Below are positions 26,982-34,550 of a DNA stretch of 64,000 nucleotides, in pieces. A program made the position numbers and the translations under genes. Within the stretch, counting starts at the first letter, position 1. Each line of letters starts with the position of its first letter. Origin of the DNA: Paludibacteraceae bacterium (GTDB lineage Bacteria; Bacteroidota; Bacteroidia; Bacteroidales; Paludibacteraceae); assembly GCA_024401475.1 (NCBI GenBank), contig JAKSKZ010000004.1, positions 51,311 through 115,310 on the forward strand, given 5' to 3'. A model generated the notes under the pieces. That model was not told where the DNA came from and searched no databases. It saw only the letters and a program-made list of their open reading frames with translations.

Positions 26982-27908
26982 CTATTGAAGGACTTTCATC
27001 CTTTTCTGTATCAATTCAAGATAGGCGACTTGCATCTCTTCGCTGAGGAAGGAGCTGCGTATCAGTTCCGTCCATACAGGGAGCGCATTCTTCATGTTGT
27101 CAATGAGATGAAGGGAGACGCGTTCCTCGATGCCCATCGATGCTGATGCTTTGAGGAAGTCCGCCAATTTCAAACGTGACTTTCTACCATTCAATGTCAG
27201 TGCCAACTCCTCTTTGGGATTGGCAATGGCAACGTTCAGCAGGTCGTATGCCGGTGTGAGCTGATAGAGTTTCTTCGGACGGTAGAGCGAGAAGTTCTTC
27301 AAGTGCATGTCGTTGTTGCCCGTAACGAAGGAAAAGAGCAGCACCTGCATGAAGTTCACGAGGTCAAGTTTCGGCGTAGAACTATAGGTCGCAATCGTCT
27401 TGGCAATCTGTTCGCACGAACTCTTGTATTTGTATTCGGTAGGATGAAGGGTGAGCTGACACATGTCCTCCATGTCAATCTTCTCGCCCTTCTTTGTTCG
27501 ATCTATGCGACGGGTGATGTAGCCGAGGCTTCCGTCTGCCAGTCGGATGAGCGAGTGAGGGACGACTTTGATACGTGCCGCTTCTGCCATGTGCATGGTG
27601 AGGTCTTCGTTCTCGGGCAGTTCAGGGTATACGTCTGTTTGTGGCTTGAAGATGAAATCTCCCCAAAGTCCTACGATAGTGAGTCGGTTGCATCCCTCGT
27701 GCTTATGAAGGTTCAGCGAGAGTTTCGGCTGTACACCCGTCAGCGACGTTTGCGCTTGTATTACCTGTGCGGCCAGAGCATCAAGATCTTCCCGACGATA
27801 CTCCAGCAATGGCGCGTCCGCAGTACCGAAGAATTTTCGCACACAACCGGGATGAAAGTCCTTCTGGCCTTCGTCCAACTCCTTATAACAATATAAACAC
27901 TTGCACAT
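26982..27908 (-). CDS. HipT-like serine/threonine kinase toxin (HipA core domain)
   Basis: This 308-residue protein is read from MCKCLYC. The N-terminus carries a possible metal site (CxCxxC then HPGC). The kinase core shows TSLTGVQPKLSL (Gly-rich loop, with Ser/Thr that may be autophosphorylated), NFIFK-like FIFKP, catalytic GNNDMHLKNFSL and metal-binding YDLLN. HipA kinases phosphorylate tRNA ligases such as GltX (HipA) or TrpS (HipT). The N-subdomain-1 that HipA normally carries is missing and encoded separately upstream. Third gene of hipB-hipS-hipT; 5-bp gap. Confidence 0.85.
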   Translation of the reverse strand: MCKCLYCYKELDEGQKDFHPGCVRKFFGTADAPLLEYRREDLDALAAQVIQAQTSLTGVQPKLSLNLHKHEGCNRLTIVGLWGDFIFKPQTDVYPELPENEDLTMHMAEAARIKVVPHSLIRLADGSLGYITRRIDRTKKGEKIDMEDMCQLTLHPTEYKYKSSCEQIAKTIATYSSTPKLDLVNFMQVLLFSFVTGNNDMHLKNFSLYRPKKLYQLTPAYDLLNVAIANPKEELALTLNGRKSRLKLADFLKASASMGIEERVSLHLIDNMKNALPVWTELIRSSFLSEEMQVAYLELIQKRMKVLQ

Positions 27909-27913
27909 ACGCG

Positions 27914-28234
27914 TTATTCGTTTATGGGTACAACACTCACGCTGCCGATGCACTCCTTGCAGCACAACAGCAGGAGCGACATTCGGTCGAGCACGCTGAT
28001 GTCGGTGTTGCGCAAAGCAACGTCGAGCAACCATCCCTCGGGTATCAATCCATCGAAGAACGGAAACAACACAGGGCTTGTGTAAGCCTCTTGCTGCAAG
28101 GGGAGGGTGAGCGAGATGGCTGCTGCTGATGGTGAAGCGAGATAAGCGTCATCGTATTTGAACATGTATTCGCCTCCGTCTTCTGTCAGCATACCTGCCA
28201 ACATTTCCTTTCTGTATATTTTGGCTTGTCGCAT
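27914..28234 (-). CDS. HipS-like protein (separate HipA N-terminal subdomain)
   Basis: This 106-residue protein corresponds to HipA N-subdomain-1: RKEMLAGMLTEDGGEYMFKYDDAYL, then PLQQEAYTSPVLFPFFDGLIPEGW, the classical HipA_N motif. In the characterised HipBST system of E. coli O127 this piece (HipS) is the antitoxin rather than part of the toxin. Here it sits between hipB and hipT with spacings of 5 bp each. The antitoxic role is inferred from that precedent. Confidence 0.8.
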   Translation of the reverse strand: MRQAKIYRKEMLAGMLTEDGGEYMFKYDDAYLASPSAAAISLTLPLQQEAYTSPVLFPFFDGLIPEGWLLDVALRNTDISVLDRMSLLLLCCKECIGSVSVVPINE

Positions 28235-28239
28235 AGCTG

Positions 28240-28452
28240 TTATTCCTCCTTAAACCTTGGTGTTGCCACCAGCGTATAGTTAAACAGATCGAGCAACTGG
28301 TTCACCTTATCCATGCGTAGCGTAGGCTTTCCTTGCTCCAGTTGGCGCACAAAGTTAAGGCCCACACCCGACTTCATGGCGAGTTCCTCCTGCGTCAAGC
28401 CATATTCCTTGCGCAGGTCCTTTACCGTCTGTGATAATTGCGTTCTTTCCAT
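28240..28452 (-). CDS. HipB-like XRE-family regulator
   Basis: This 70-residue helix-turn-helix protein shows VKDLRKEYGLTQEELAMKSG, recognition helix region LNFVRQLEQGKPTLRMDKV and a C-terminal strand YTLVATPRF typical of HipB dimerisation. It should repress its own operon through the three repeats at 28493-28590. Confidence 0.88.
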   Translation of the reverse strand: MERTQLSQTVKDLRKEYGLTQEELAMKSGVGLNFVRQLEQGKPTLRMDKVNQLLDLFNYTLVATPRFKEE

Positions 28453-28492
28453 AGAAAACTTACCTTGAGTTTGTTGAAAGAGATGCTAAATT

Positions 28493-28590
28493 ACATCATA
28501 TCGGATGCAAAAATGCAAATTATTTCTCAAATTACATCCTTTCGGATATAAAAACACCCAACTTTTAACAAATTATATCTTTTCGGATGT
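28493..28590. promoter_or_regulatory. Three hipB operator repeats, 41-bp period
   Basis: Three palindromic sites occur: ACATCATATCGGATGC (28493), ACATCCTTTCGGATAT (28534) and ATATCTTTTCGGATGT (28575). Each is preceded by AATT, and they are spaced exactly 41 bp. The core ATCC-N4-GGAT resembles the inverted GGAT/ATCC halves of the E. coli hipBA operator (TATCC-N8-GGATA). They lie 40-140 bp upstream of hipB and must overlap its promoter. The rest of the gap to 28660 shows nothing else. Confidence 0.75.
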
Positions 28591-28659
28591 ATTTATGCTA
28601 AAAGTCGGGTGATTTTTCTGATTTATTCGGCACCAAGTCGTTCTGTTTCTTCCTTATTG

Positions 28660-29298
28660 TTAGTTGCTCGGTTTCAAAGGTCCGTAGAAATAGCTTGCTG
28701 TAGCACCTCCATCCATCAGGAAGTCAGAGCCTGTGATGAAAGTACCCTTCTCGCCAAGAAGTAGTTCGGCAACATTGGCCACTTCATCGGCAGTACCTGG
28801 GCGACCGGCAGGACATTTTGCAAACATATTCTTATAGAAGTCGCCACGAGGTCCATTGAACTCATCTATGGCAAGAGGTGTTACGATGATGCCTGGCGAT
28901 ACGCTGTTGACGCGTGCACCTCGCTCTCCCCATTTTACGGCTTCGGCCATCACACGCTTCACGTTGCATCGCTTCGCCATCTGGTAAGCATGGAGGGTGT
29001 CGCGGATATTGTCGGGCTGCAGCATTTCAAGGCTGAGTAACTCTTCGGTTGGTGTGCAAGCCAGTTGTTCGTCCTGTTCGGGTGTGAGTGCCGGCATACG
29101 ATGACCCGACTGACTGCTGACCACAAGGCCTGTGCCGCCATGGGAGATTACTTTCCCAACCTCTTCGAGCAAAACTGCTGTACCGTAGAGGTCAACTCTC
29201 AAAATGGTTTCTATCGGTGCTTGACTTGGTGATACGCCAGCAGCGCAAACCATCATCTTCAGTTCGCCCAAAGAAAGGGCTTTCTCAATGGTGAGCAA
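28660..29298 (-). pseudogene. 5'-truncated SDR-family oxidoreductase
   Basis: The surviving 212 codons cover the C-terminal three quarters of a short-chain dehydrogenase: CAAGVSPSQ, VSSQSGHR with the catalytic Ser, YQMAKR with the catalytic Tyr and Lys, ARVNSVSPGII and FITGSDFLMDGGATASYFYG. The Rossmann GxxxGxG nucleotide-binding segment (about 70 residues) is missing. Upstream the frame hits TGA within a few codons, and no start with a ribosome-binding site is seen. It is therefore probably inactive. Confidence 0.75.
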
Positions 29299-29548
29299 TA
29301 GCCTTCAGCGACTTTTTTTCTTGTAATCCCAGATAAATCCCATATCTTTGCTCTCGGGTAAGATGATTGTACATATGCAATACAAAATTATCAAACCTAT
29401 TGGAAACTTCGGTCTCCATTTTTGTTTTTTTTTATTGCTTCCTTCATCCGACTCTTTTTCTTGCACTTCTAAATTGAAAGTTCAAAATTGTGTACAATAA
29501 ACTCTCCATCTGCCTGTTTGAATAGGCAGATAGAGAGATAATGGATGA
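29299..29548. other. Gap between truncated SDR and ars permease
   Basis: About 250 bp with no gene. It contains T-rich tracts (29425-29440) and, at 29510-29530, CTGCCTGTTTGAATAGGCAG, a short hairpin just after the permease stop on the minus strand that may be the ars operon terminator. Confidence 0.4.
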
Positions 29549-30517
29549 TTACAGCAAAGCATTGAACAGCCATCCGAGAAGTATGATGGCAAAGGCAACG
29601 GTGCCGAAGAAGATGCCGATGAGTCGCATGTTCATCACTTTTTTGAGCATGGTGGCTTCAGGAAGCGACAAACCTACAACGGACATCATGAAGGCGAGGG
29701 CTGTACCGAGACTTACTCCTTTGGCTACGAAGACCTCAACAACAGGAACGATGCCGGCTGCGTTGGCATACATTGGTACGGCAAGGATAACCGCCAATGG
29801 TACGGCATACCAGTGTTCGTCGCTGAGATATTCCTCGAAGAATCCTTCAGGCACGTAGCCGTGCATGGTGGCTCCGATGGCGATACCGATGATGACATAT
29901 AGGATGACGCCTTTGATTATGCCAATGGCTTCCTTGATAATCTGTGGCATTCGCTGAATGAGCGTGATCTGTTCGGTGGTCATTTCCTCTTGTGCGCCAT
30001 TTGCCATCTGCTGGATCTGTAAAACCCATGGGCTCAAATGCTTCTCCAATTTCATCTTTCCTAGAATGAAGCCGCCAATCGTGCCGAGCAGAATGCCGCT
30101 AATGACGTAGATGGTTGTTACCTTCCAACCGAAAGTTCCGGCAAACATGGCTACCGCCACCTCATTGACGAGTGGTGAAGTGATCAAGAACGAGAGTGTC
30201 ACTCCCAATGGTATGCCGCCTTTTACGAAACCGATGAACAGCGGAATAGAGGAGCATGAACAGAAGGGTGTGATGGCTCCGAAGAGAGAAGCCACGAGGT
30301 ATTGCATGCCGTAGAGTTTGCGCGAGTTGAGGAAGTTGCGCAACCGCTCTACAGGGAAATAAGCATTGACCACGCCCATCACTGTGCTGATGAGAAACAG
30401 CAGAAGAATGATCTTTAGCGAGTCATAGACGAAGAAGTTGAGCGCTTCGCCCAATCGTGTGGTGGCGTCTATGCCAAAGAGGCCATAGATGAGCCAATCT
30501 GCAAATTGTTGTATCAT
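29549..30517 (-). CDS. ArsP/YraQ-type permease
   Basis: This 322-residue integral membrane protein has about eight to nine helices. The family signature ITPFCSCSSIPLFIGFVKGGIPLGVTL with its CSCSS cysteines, and SPLVNEVA, are characteristic of DUF318 permeases. These export trivalent organoarsenicals (ArsP) or other metals. Gln/Glu-rich cytoplasmic loop near residues 165-190. It overlaps the arsC stop by 4 nt and is the last gene of the ars operon. Confidence 0.85.
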   Translation of the reverse strand: MIQQFADWLIYGLFGIDATTRLGEALNFFVYDSLKIILLLFLISTVMGVVNAYFPVERLRNFLNSRKLYGMQYLVASLFGAITPFCSCSSIPLFIGFVKGGIPLGVTLSFLITSPLVNEVAVAMFAGTFGWKVTTIYVISGILLGTIGGFILGKMKLEKHLSPWVLQIQQMANGAQEEMTTEQITLIQRMPQIIKEAIGIIKGVILYVIIGIAIGATMHGYVPEGFFEEYLSDEHWYAVPLAVILAVPMYANAAGIVPVVEVFVAKGVSLGTALAFMMSVVGLSLPEATMLKKVMNMRLIGIFFGTVAFAIILLGWLFNALL

Positions 30518-30984
30518 AATTGTTGTAAGTTACAGGTGTTGTCAGAACAGCATTCTATCTTGATGCCTTTTATCTCGTTCAGATAAAAATCCTGCATTTT
30601 TCGTTTGATTTCGTCGCGTACTTTGCGGAACGCTGGCAGCATCTCTTCGTCCGTTCCTTTGAAGGCATCAGGATCGTCGAACCCGATGTGTAAGCGTTTG
30701 CCCACCTTGCCGACGAATACCGGACAAGATTCGTTGGCCCCACCACAAACGGTGATGACGTAATCCCATGCCTCGCCAAGATACTGGTCGATGTGCTTGG
30801 GGTAATGCTTACTGATGTCGATGCCCATCTCTGCCATGACCTTTATGCCAAGCGGATGTACCTCGGTGGCAGGACGAATGCCAGCGGAATGAACTTCGAG
30901 TTGAGGCTCAAGGCACTGCAAAATGCCTTGAGCCATCTGACTGCGGCAACGGTTGCCGGTACAAAGAACTAGTATGCGTATCAT
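30514..30984 (-). CDS. arsC: Arsenate reductase, thioredoxin-coupled LMW-PTPase type
   Basis: This 156-residue protein has the phosphatase loop C8-x5-R14 (CTGNRCRS) and SAGIRPATEVHP. Its resolving-cysteine region is CGGANESCPVF, as in the Staphylococcus-type ArsC that relays disulfides through Cys82 and Cys89. The C-terminus has additional Cys (IECCSDNTC), possibly As(III)-binding. It reduces arsenate to arsenite for export. Confidence 0.9.
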   Translation of the reverse strand: MIRILVLCTGNRCRSQMAQGILQCLEPQLEVHSAGIRPATEVHPLGIKVMAEMGIDISKHYPKHIDQYLGEAWDYVITVCGGANESCPVFVGKVGKRLHIGFDDPDAFKGTDEEMLPAFRKVRDEIKRKMQDFYLNEIKGIKIECCSDNTCNLQQL

Positions 30985-30987
30985 AAA

Positions 30988-31716
30988 TTACCAGACTAAT
31001 GTGATTGAATAATAGATGCCGACTCCGATGAAGAGGATGGCAACGATGCGGTTGAACCAGCGCTGGAAGATGCTAATCTTGCCCATCACTTTGCCAAGTG
31101 ACTGCATGCTGTAGGCAAGCACCCATGCTACTACGAGGACAGGCAAAGCTGTGGCGATAGCGAAGACAAGTGGCAGCAGATAACCCGCTGTTGCTTCGGC
31201 AGACATCGGAATGAGCATTCCGAAGTATAGCAAACCGCTGGTTGGACAGAATGCCATGGCGAAGAGAATGCCGAGCGCAAAGCTTCCTAACGTACCAGAA
31301 TATGAGCCATTGACATTGCCGCTAAAGCCAAACTTTGGCAAGTGCAGTTTGTCTCCCAAAAGCATGAACAAGCCGATGAGGATGAGCGCAGGACCAAGAA
31401 TGAGTTCGCCCCATTCGCTAACGACTTGCTGAAGCCCGAAGGTGTCGGCTCCTTGCCTTATGATGTAGATAAGGATAGCGCCGAGGAGCGTGTATGCCAA
31501 AGTGCGGCCGAGGGTATAGAGGAGTCCGCTCCACAATATTTTTCTTCGGGTGTTGCCATCGTCCTCGCTGTCCTCCAGATAACTGTGGGCAATGTACCCC
31601 ACTGCTGTCACGTTGGTGGCTAACGGACAAGGACTCAGGGCAGTGAGCAATCCCAAGAGAAATGCCGTAATCACTGGCACCTGGCTGTTGTCTATGAGTT
31701 GGTTGAGAAGGTCCAT
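30988..31716 (-). CDS. ArsG-family transporter (DsbD-like six-helix permease)
   Basis: This 242-residue membrane protein resembles the DsbD/CcdA transmembrane domain: ALSPCPLATNV in helix 1 and AFCPTSGLLYFG in helix 4 place paired Cys-Pro sites in the membrane. In arsEFG loci, ArsG is the efflux permease for trivalent aromatic arsenicals. It follows arsF by 6 bp. Assignment rests on locus context as much as on sequence. Confidence 0.75.
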   Translation of the reverse strand: MDLLNQLIDNSQVPVITAFLLGLLTALSPCPLATNVTAVGYIAHSYLEDSEDDGNTRRKILWSGLLYTLGRTLAYTLLGAILIYIIRQGADTFGLQQVVSEWGELILGPALILIGLFMLLGDKLHLPKFGFSGNVNGSYSGTLGSFALGILFAMAFCPTSGLLYFGMLIPMSAEATAGYLLPLVFAIATALPVLVVAWVLAYSMQSLGKVMGKISIFQRWFNRIVAILFIGVGIYYSITLVW

Positions 31717-31722
31717 CTATGT

Positions 31723-32157
31723 TTACTTTATTACTTCCATAACCTTGTATTTCAATTCATTGCGGAATTCCTCGGCATTCGTTCTCGCATACGAGAAGGC
31801 TAAACGCGTGAGGTCTTCTGTCCCATTGGGGGTGACAATAAAAAGCGATGAGAATGACACTTTGTATTGTGTGGCCAGTTTCTTCCCTTCCTCGGTCGAA
31901 AAGTCAACTACGCTAAAAATGACTTTGCCATCTTTTACTTGCTGTGCTAGTTCGCCTTCTACGAGGGCTTTCGTCTCGTTCTCGATGGCCATGCAAGTGG
32001 CACAACGTTGCTTGCCGTGGAAGTAGATGATTTCAACTGCCGATTCCTTCTTTGCAACGGTTTCCTTCTTTGTCTCTGGTGTATTATTGCCAGCACAAGC
32101 GGTAATTGTGGCTGTAGAAAGAAGAACAGCCATCATGATAATTGTAATCTTTTTCAT
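31723..32157 (-). CDS. ArsF-like exported thioredoxin-fold protein
   Basis: This 144-residue protein has a signal peptide with lipobox-like TITAC. A thioredoxin-like domain follows with HGKQRCATCMAIEN, a CxxC site, at about residue 50. ArsF-family proteins are described as nitroreductase-associated subunits in arsEFG operons. It is probably periplasmic and may pass electrons to or from ArsG. Confidence 0.7.
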   Translation of the reverse strand: MKKITIIMMAVLLSTATITACAGNNTPETKKETVAKKESAVEIIYFHGKQRCATCMAIENETKALVEGELAQQVKDGKVIFSVVDFSTEEGKKLATQYKVSFSSLFIVTPNGTEDLTRLAFSYARTNAEEFRNELKYKVMEVIK

Positions 32158-32185
32158 TTTCTTGGGTGTTATATGATAAAAAACT

Positions 32186-32416
32186 TTACTTTAGAATATC
32201 GAGCAATTCTGCCTCATTCTTTTGCCCGCGAGCCACAACCTGGCCATCCACCACCAATGCAGGGAGCGACATTACATTGTACTGCATCACCTCCATGACA
32301 TCATCCACCTTCTCAACGGTGGCGTCAATTTGGTGGTTTTTTACTACTGCCTCTACGAGTGAAGCGAACTTCTGGTTGCAAGCGCAAGAGCTTACCAATA
32401 CTTTAATCTGTTTCAT
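32186..32416 (-). CDS. Small thioredoxin-like redox protein
   Basis: This 76-residue cytoplasmic protein of the MTH895/TM0996 'redox-active disulfide' type has an N-terminal strand IKVLVSSCACNQKF. The active site is CxC (Cys 11 and 13) rather than CxxC. SLPALVVDGQVVARG contains the cis-Pro, and LLDIL follows at the C-terminus. Found regularly in ars operons of Bacteroidetes beside arsR. It may occupy the ArsE position. Confidence 0.8.
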   Translation of the reverse strand: MKQIKVLVSSCACNQKFASLVEAVVKNHQIDATVEKVDDVMEVMQYNVMSLPALVVDGQVVARGQKNEAELLDILK

Positions 32417-32451
32417 ACTTGAAATATTTAATGTTTATAATTCGCAAAATA

Positions 32452-32501
32452 ACGAACAATTTGATTCTTAGAAAACCCTCAACGTGGTGCATGAGGGTTT
32501 T
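32452..32501 (-). promoter_or_regulatory. Hairpin terminator plus ArsR half-site between arsR and the rest of the ars operon
   Basis: AAAACCCTC (32472-32480) and GAGGGTTTT (32493-32501) form a perfect 9-bp stem downstream of arsR on the minus strand. Just beyond, ACGAACAAT (32452-32460) repeats half of the palindrome found upstream of arsR. This suggests that arsR transcription is attenuated here, and that the efflux genes have a second ArsR-controlled entry point. Confidence 0.55.
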
Positions 32502-32531
32502 GACACAAAAGATACTTTGGGAAATTTGTGT

Positions 32532-32861
32532 TTATTTACAACACTCGTCCTTCTTCTCACAAAGTTCCATATTAAAGAATTCCGAGAACAACTGCTGAGC
32601 ATACTGCCAGTTTTCTCGGTTGATGCAGTACTTTACCTTGGGAGCTTCAATCTCGCCCTGAATCAATCCTGCATCCTTTAGAGCCGACAGATGCTGACTT
32701 ACGGTTGCCTTGGCGATAGGCAACTCCTCATGAATATCCCCGAAATAACACGTGTCTTGCTTCGCCAGGAATTTCATGATGGCGATACGTGCCGGATGGC
32801 CAAGTGCCTTCGCGAATCCCGCCAGCGTCTCCGTCTTTATACAGTATTTCTTTTCTGCCAT
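32532..32861 (-). CDS. arsR: ArsR-family metalloregulator
   Basis: This 109-residue winged-helix repressor is read from MAEKKYCIK; the frame extends 14 residues upstream through the operator region. ALGHPARIAIMKFLA and the HTH IAKATVSQHLSALKDAGLI are typical. Candidate As(III) ligands are Cys in KQDTCYF and the C-terminal CEKKDECCK. First gene of the minus-strand ars operon. Confidence 0.92.
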   Translation of the reverse strand: MAEKKYCIKTETLAGFAKALGHPARIAIMKFLAKQDTCYFGDIHEELPIAKATVSQHLSALKDAGLIQGEIEAPKVKYCINRENWQYAQQLFSEFFNMELCEKKDECCK

Positions 32862-32893
32862 AATAAGCGACGTTTTGATTTCTGTTTGCAAAA

Positions 32894-32933
32894 ATACGAA
32901 CAATAATTCGAACTACCAAATGTTTGTTCGTAT
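32894..32933. promoter_or_regulatory. Putative ArsR operator
   Basis: ATACGAACAA (32894-32903) and TTGTTCGTAT (32924-32933) are a perfect inverted repeat with a 20-bp centre, 32 bp upstream of the arsR start. The half-site recurs at 32452 before the next gene. The remaining gap to 33045 holds no gene. Confidence 0.65.
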
Positions 32934-33044
32934 TTCTACGGCCAACTAACAATCTTTTAGTTTTGTCAATCACTACATAACTATAATGGCTGATCAAGCA
33001 TCATGTCTTGGCCAGCCATTATTTGAGGTGAAGGAAATCTCAGA

Positions 33045-34145
33045 TTATAAGTTGTGAGCAAAGAATGACTCCAGCTTGTTCCAAGGAATTACTTTGTCTT
33101 TACCACCATCGTATAGGTCGCAATGGCTTGCACCTAGGATAATGAGAAGTTCTTTGTTGTCAGGATTCGGGTTTGGCTTGCGGACAAAATCGTAACCCTC
33201 GGCCTTGCCGTTCATCATATACTCAAAAGCATTCTCGCCAAAGTAGCGTGAGTGGGCCTTCTCGCCGTGAACGATGAGCACGGCACCACGTATCTCATTG
33301 ATATAATAAAGGAAACGGGTGTTGGCAAATGCCTGACAGCCGAAGGTGTGCCAGCCGTCGTTTGAGTTGCCCGAGCGGACGTGATAGCCACGTGGAGTCT
33401 TGTAATAATCGTAATAATCCTTTACGAACTGCGGAGCATCCTCGGGAAGTGGGTCCACAACGCCACCTCCTGCAGTAGTCTTGCCCGACTGCGACGCCTT
33501 GATGCGCTCATCAGCCATCGCCTTGCGCGCGTTGAAACGAGCCTCCTCGCTGTCGGCGCTGTCGAAATAGCCGTTGCCGTTCACGCGACTCATATCGTAC
33601 ATTGTCATTGCGGCGGTTGCCTTTATGCGGGGATCGACGGCGGCAGCGTTAAGAGCAATTCCGCCCCAGCCGCAGATACCAATGATGCCAATTTTGTCTG
33701 CGTCAACGTCCTCACGCATAGAGAGATAGTCAACGGCGGCCATAAAATCCTCGGTGTTGATATCGGGCGACGCTGTGCGACGGGGCTCTCCCGATGACTC
33801 GCCTGTAAACGATGGGTCGAAAGCCATAGCCACAATACCGCGCTCGGCCATCCTCATAGCGTAAAGTCCTGAGCACTGTTCCTTTACGGCGCCGAAAGGT
33901 CCGCAAACCGCAATCGCCTTCATCTTTCCGTCGGCGTTTTTGGGAGTGTAGAGGTCGGCCGAAATCTCGAAACCGTACTGAGTCTGATACTTCACCTTCT
34001 GATGATTTACCTTGTCGCTGAGAGCGAAAGTCTTGTCCCACTCCTGCGAGGTCTGTGAATTCTGCATATCCATTTCCTGATTCTGTTTTGGGGCGCAGGC
34101 ACTCAACAGGAGCGCCGAAATCGCCATTGTTACTAACTTTTTCAT
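33045..34145 (-). CDS. Alpha/beta-hydrolase lipoprotein, paralogue 1
   Basis: This 366-residue protein is read from MKKLVTM; lipobox LSAC. The alpha/beta-hydrolase fold is dienelactone-hydrolase/YcjY-like: AFDPSFTGESSG, nucleophile elbow region GIIGICGWGGIALNAA with Cys where serine hydrolases have Ser, and LIVHGEKAHSR. The catalytic His is in GASHCDLYDG. Two other copies lie at 39418 (broken) and 48226. Substrate unknown; the partners elsewhere in the window are flavodoxins and reductases. Preceded by a TACC-N6-TCGG operator pair. Confidence 0.85.
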   Translation of the reverse strand: MKKLVTMAISALLLSACAPKQNQEMDMQNSQTSQEWDKTFALSDKVNHQKVKYQTQYGFEISADLYTPKNADGKMKAIAVCGPFGAVKEQCSGLYAMRMAERGIVAMAFDPSFTGESSGEPRRTASPDINTEDFMAAVDYLSMREDVDADKIGIIGICGWGGIALNAAAVDPRIKATAAMTMYDMSRVNGNGYFDSADSEEARFNARKAMADERIKASQSGKTTAGGGVVDPLPEDAPQFVKDYYDYYKTPRGYHVRSGNSNDGWHTFGCQAFANTRFLYYINEIRGAVLIVHGEKAHSRYFGENAFEYMMNGKAEGYDFVRKPNPNPDNKELLIILGASHCDLYDGGKDKVIPWNKLESFFAHNL

Positions 34146-34154
34146 ATCTGACGG

Positions 34155-34220
34155 CAAAGTTAGAAACTTTAAGATTACAATGGACTACCAAGAATTCGGA
34201 AAAGGTTACCTATTTTTGGT
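34155..34220 (-). promoter_or_regulatory. AraC-type operator pair and -7 box (site 5) before hydrolase 1
   Basis: On the plus strand, half sites TACCAAGAATTCGG (34186) and TTACCTATTTTTGG (ACC at 34208) are 21 bp apart. CAAAGTTA (34155-34162), which is TAACTTTG on the gene strand, ends 24 bp before the first TACC. The same arrangement occurs at four other promoters of the window. Confidence 0.7.
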
Positions 34221-34326
34221 TTTGGGGGAGGAGGTTGCTATTTCCTCAAATAGTTCAATTTCTGCTGATAAGCACGGAGATAGATTCTTTGGCATTTTTT
34301 GGATAACACAAAAGCCTGTCGCATAA

Positions 34327-34526
34327 TTAACGTGAGTTCGATGAATTATCGCCTTGCGCCTACGGCGAAGTTTTTTTTCAACATAAATTATCAAAAATTG
34401 ACACGAATTTTTCAAAAATTACTCTCATAGAGAAAATTTTTGATTAATTTATGTAAATTCGTGGTAATTTATGTTCTAAAAATAAGCCGAAGGCACAACG
34501 AATATATTTCGTCGAACTTACGTTAA
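34327..34526. mobile_element. 200-bp MITE with IS982-type ends
   Basis: The left end TTAACGTGAGTTCGATGAA and right end TTCGTCGAACTTACGTTAA match the terminal inverted repeats of the IS at 36743-37784, differing at one or two positions. The 160-bp interior is AT-rich and non-coding. It includes sub-palindromes (GCCTTGCGCCTACGGCGAAG and AAATTACTCTCATAGAGAAAATTT). Directly after it is CGTGAATTCACG, a perfect 12-bp palindrome. A non-autonomous derivative mobilised by the IS transposase is the simplest reading. Confidence 0.75.
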
Positions 34527-34550
34527 CTAACGTGAATTCACGATTTAAAA

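Noticed and set aside
28493..28590. Possible short CRISPR-like array (three 41-bp repeats)
   Set aside because: The repeated core is a short palindrome with AT-rich fill and lies in front of hipB; no cas genes and too few, too divergent units.
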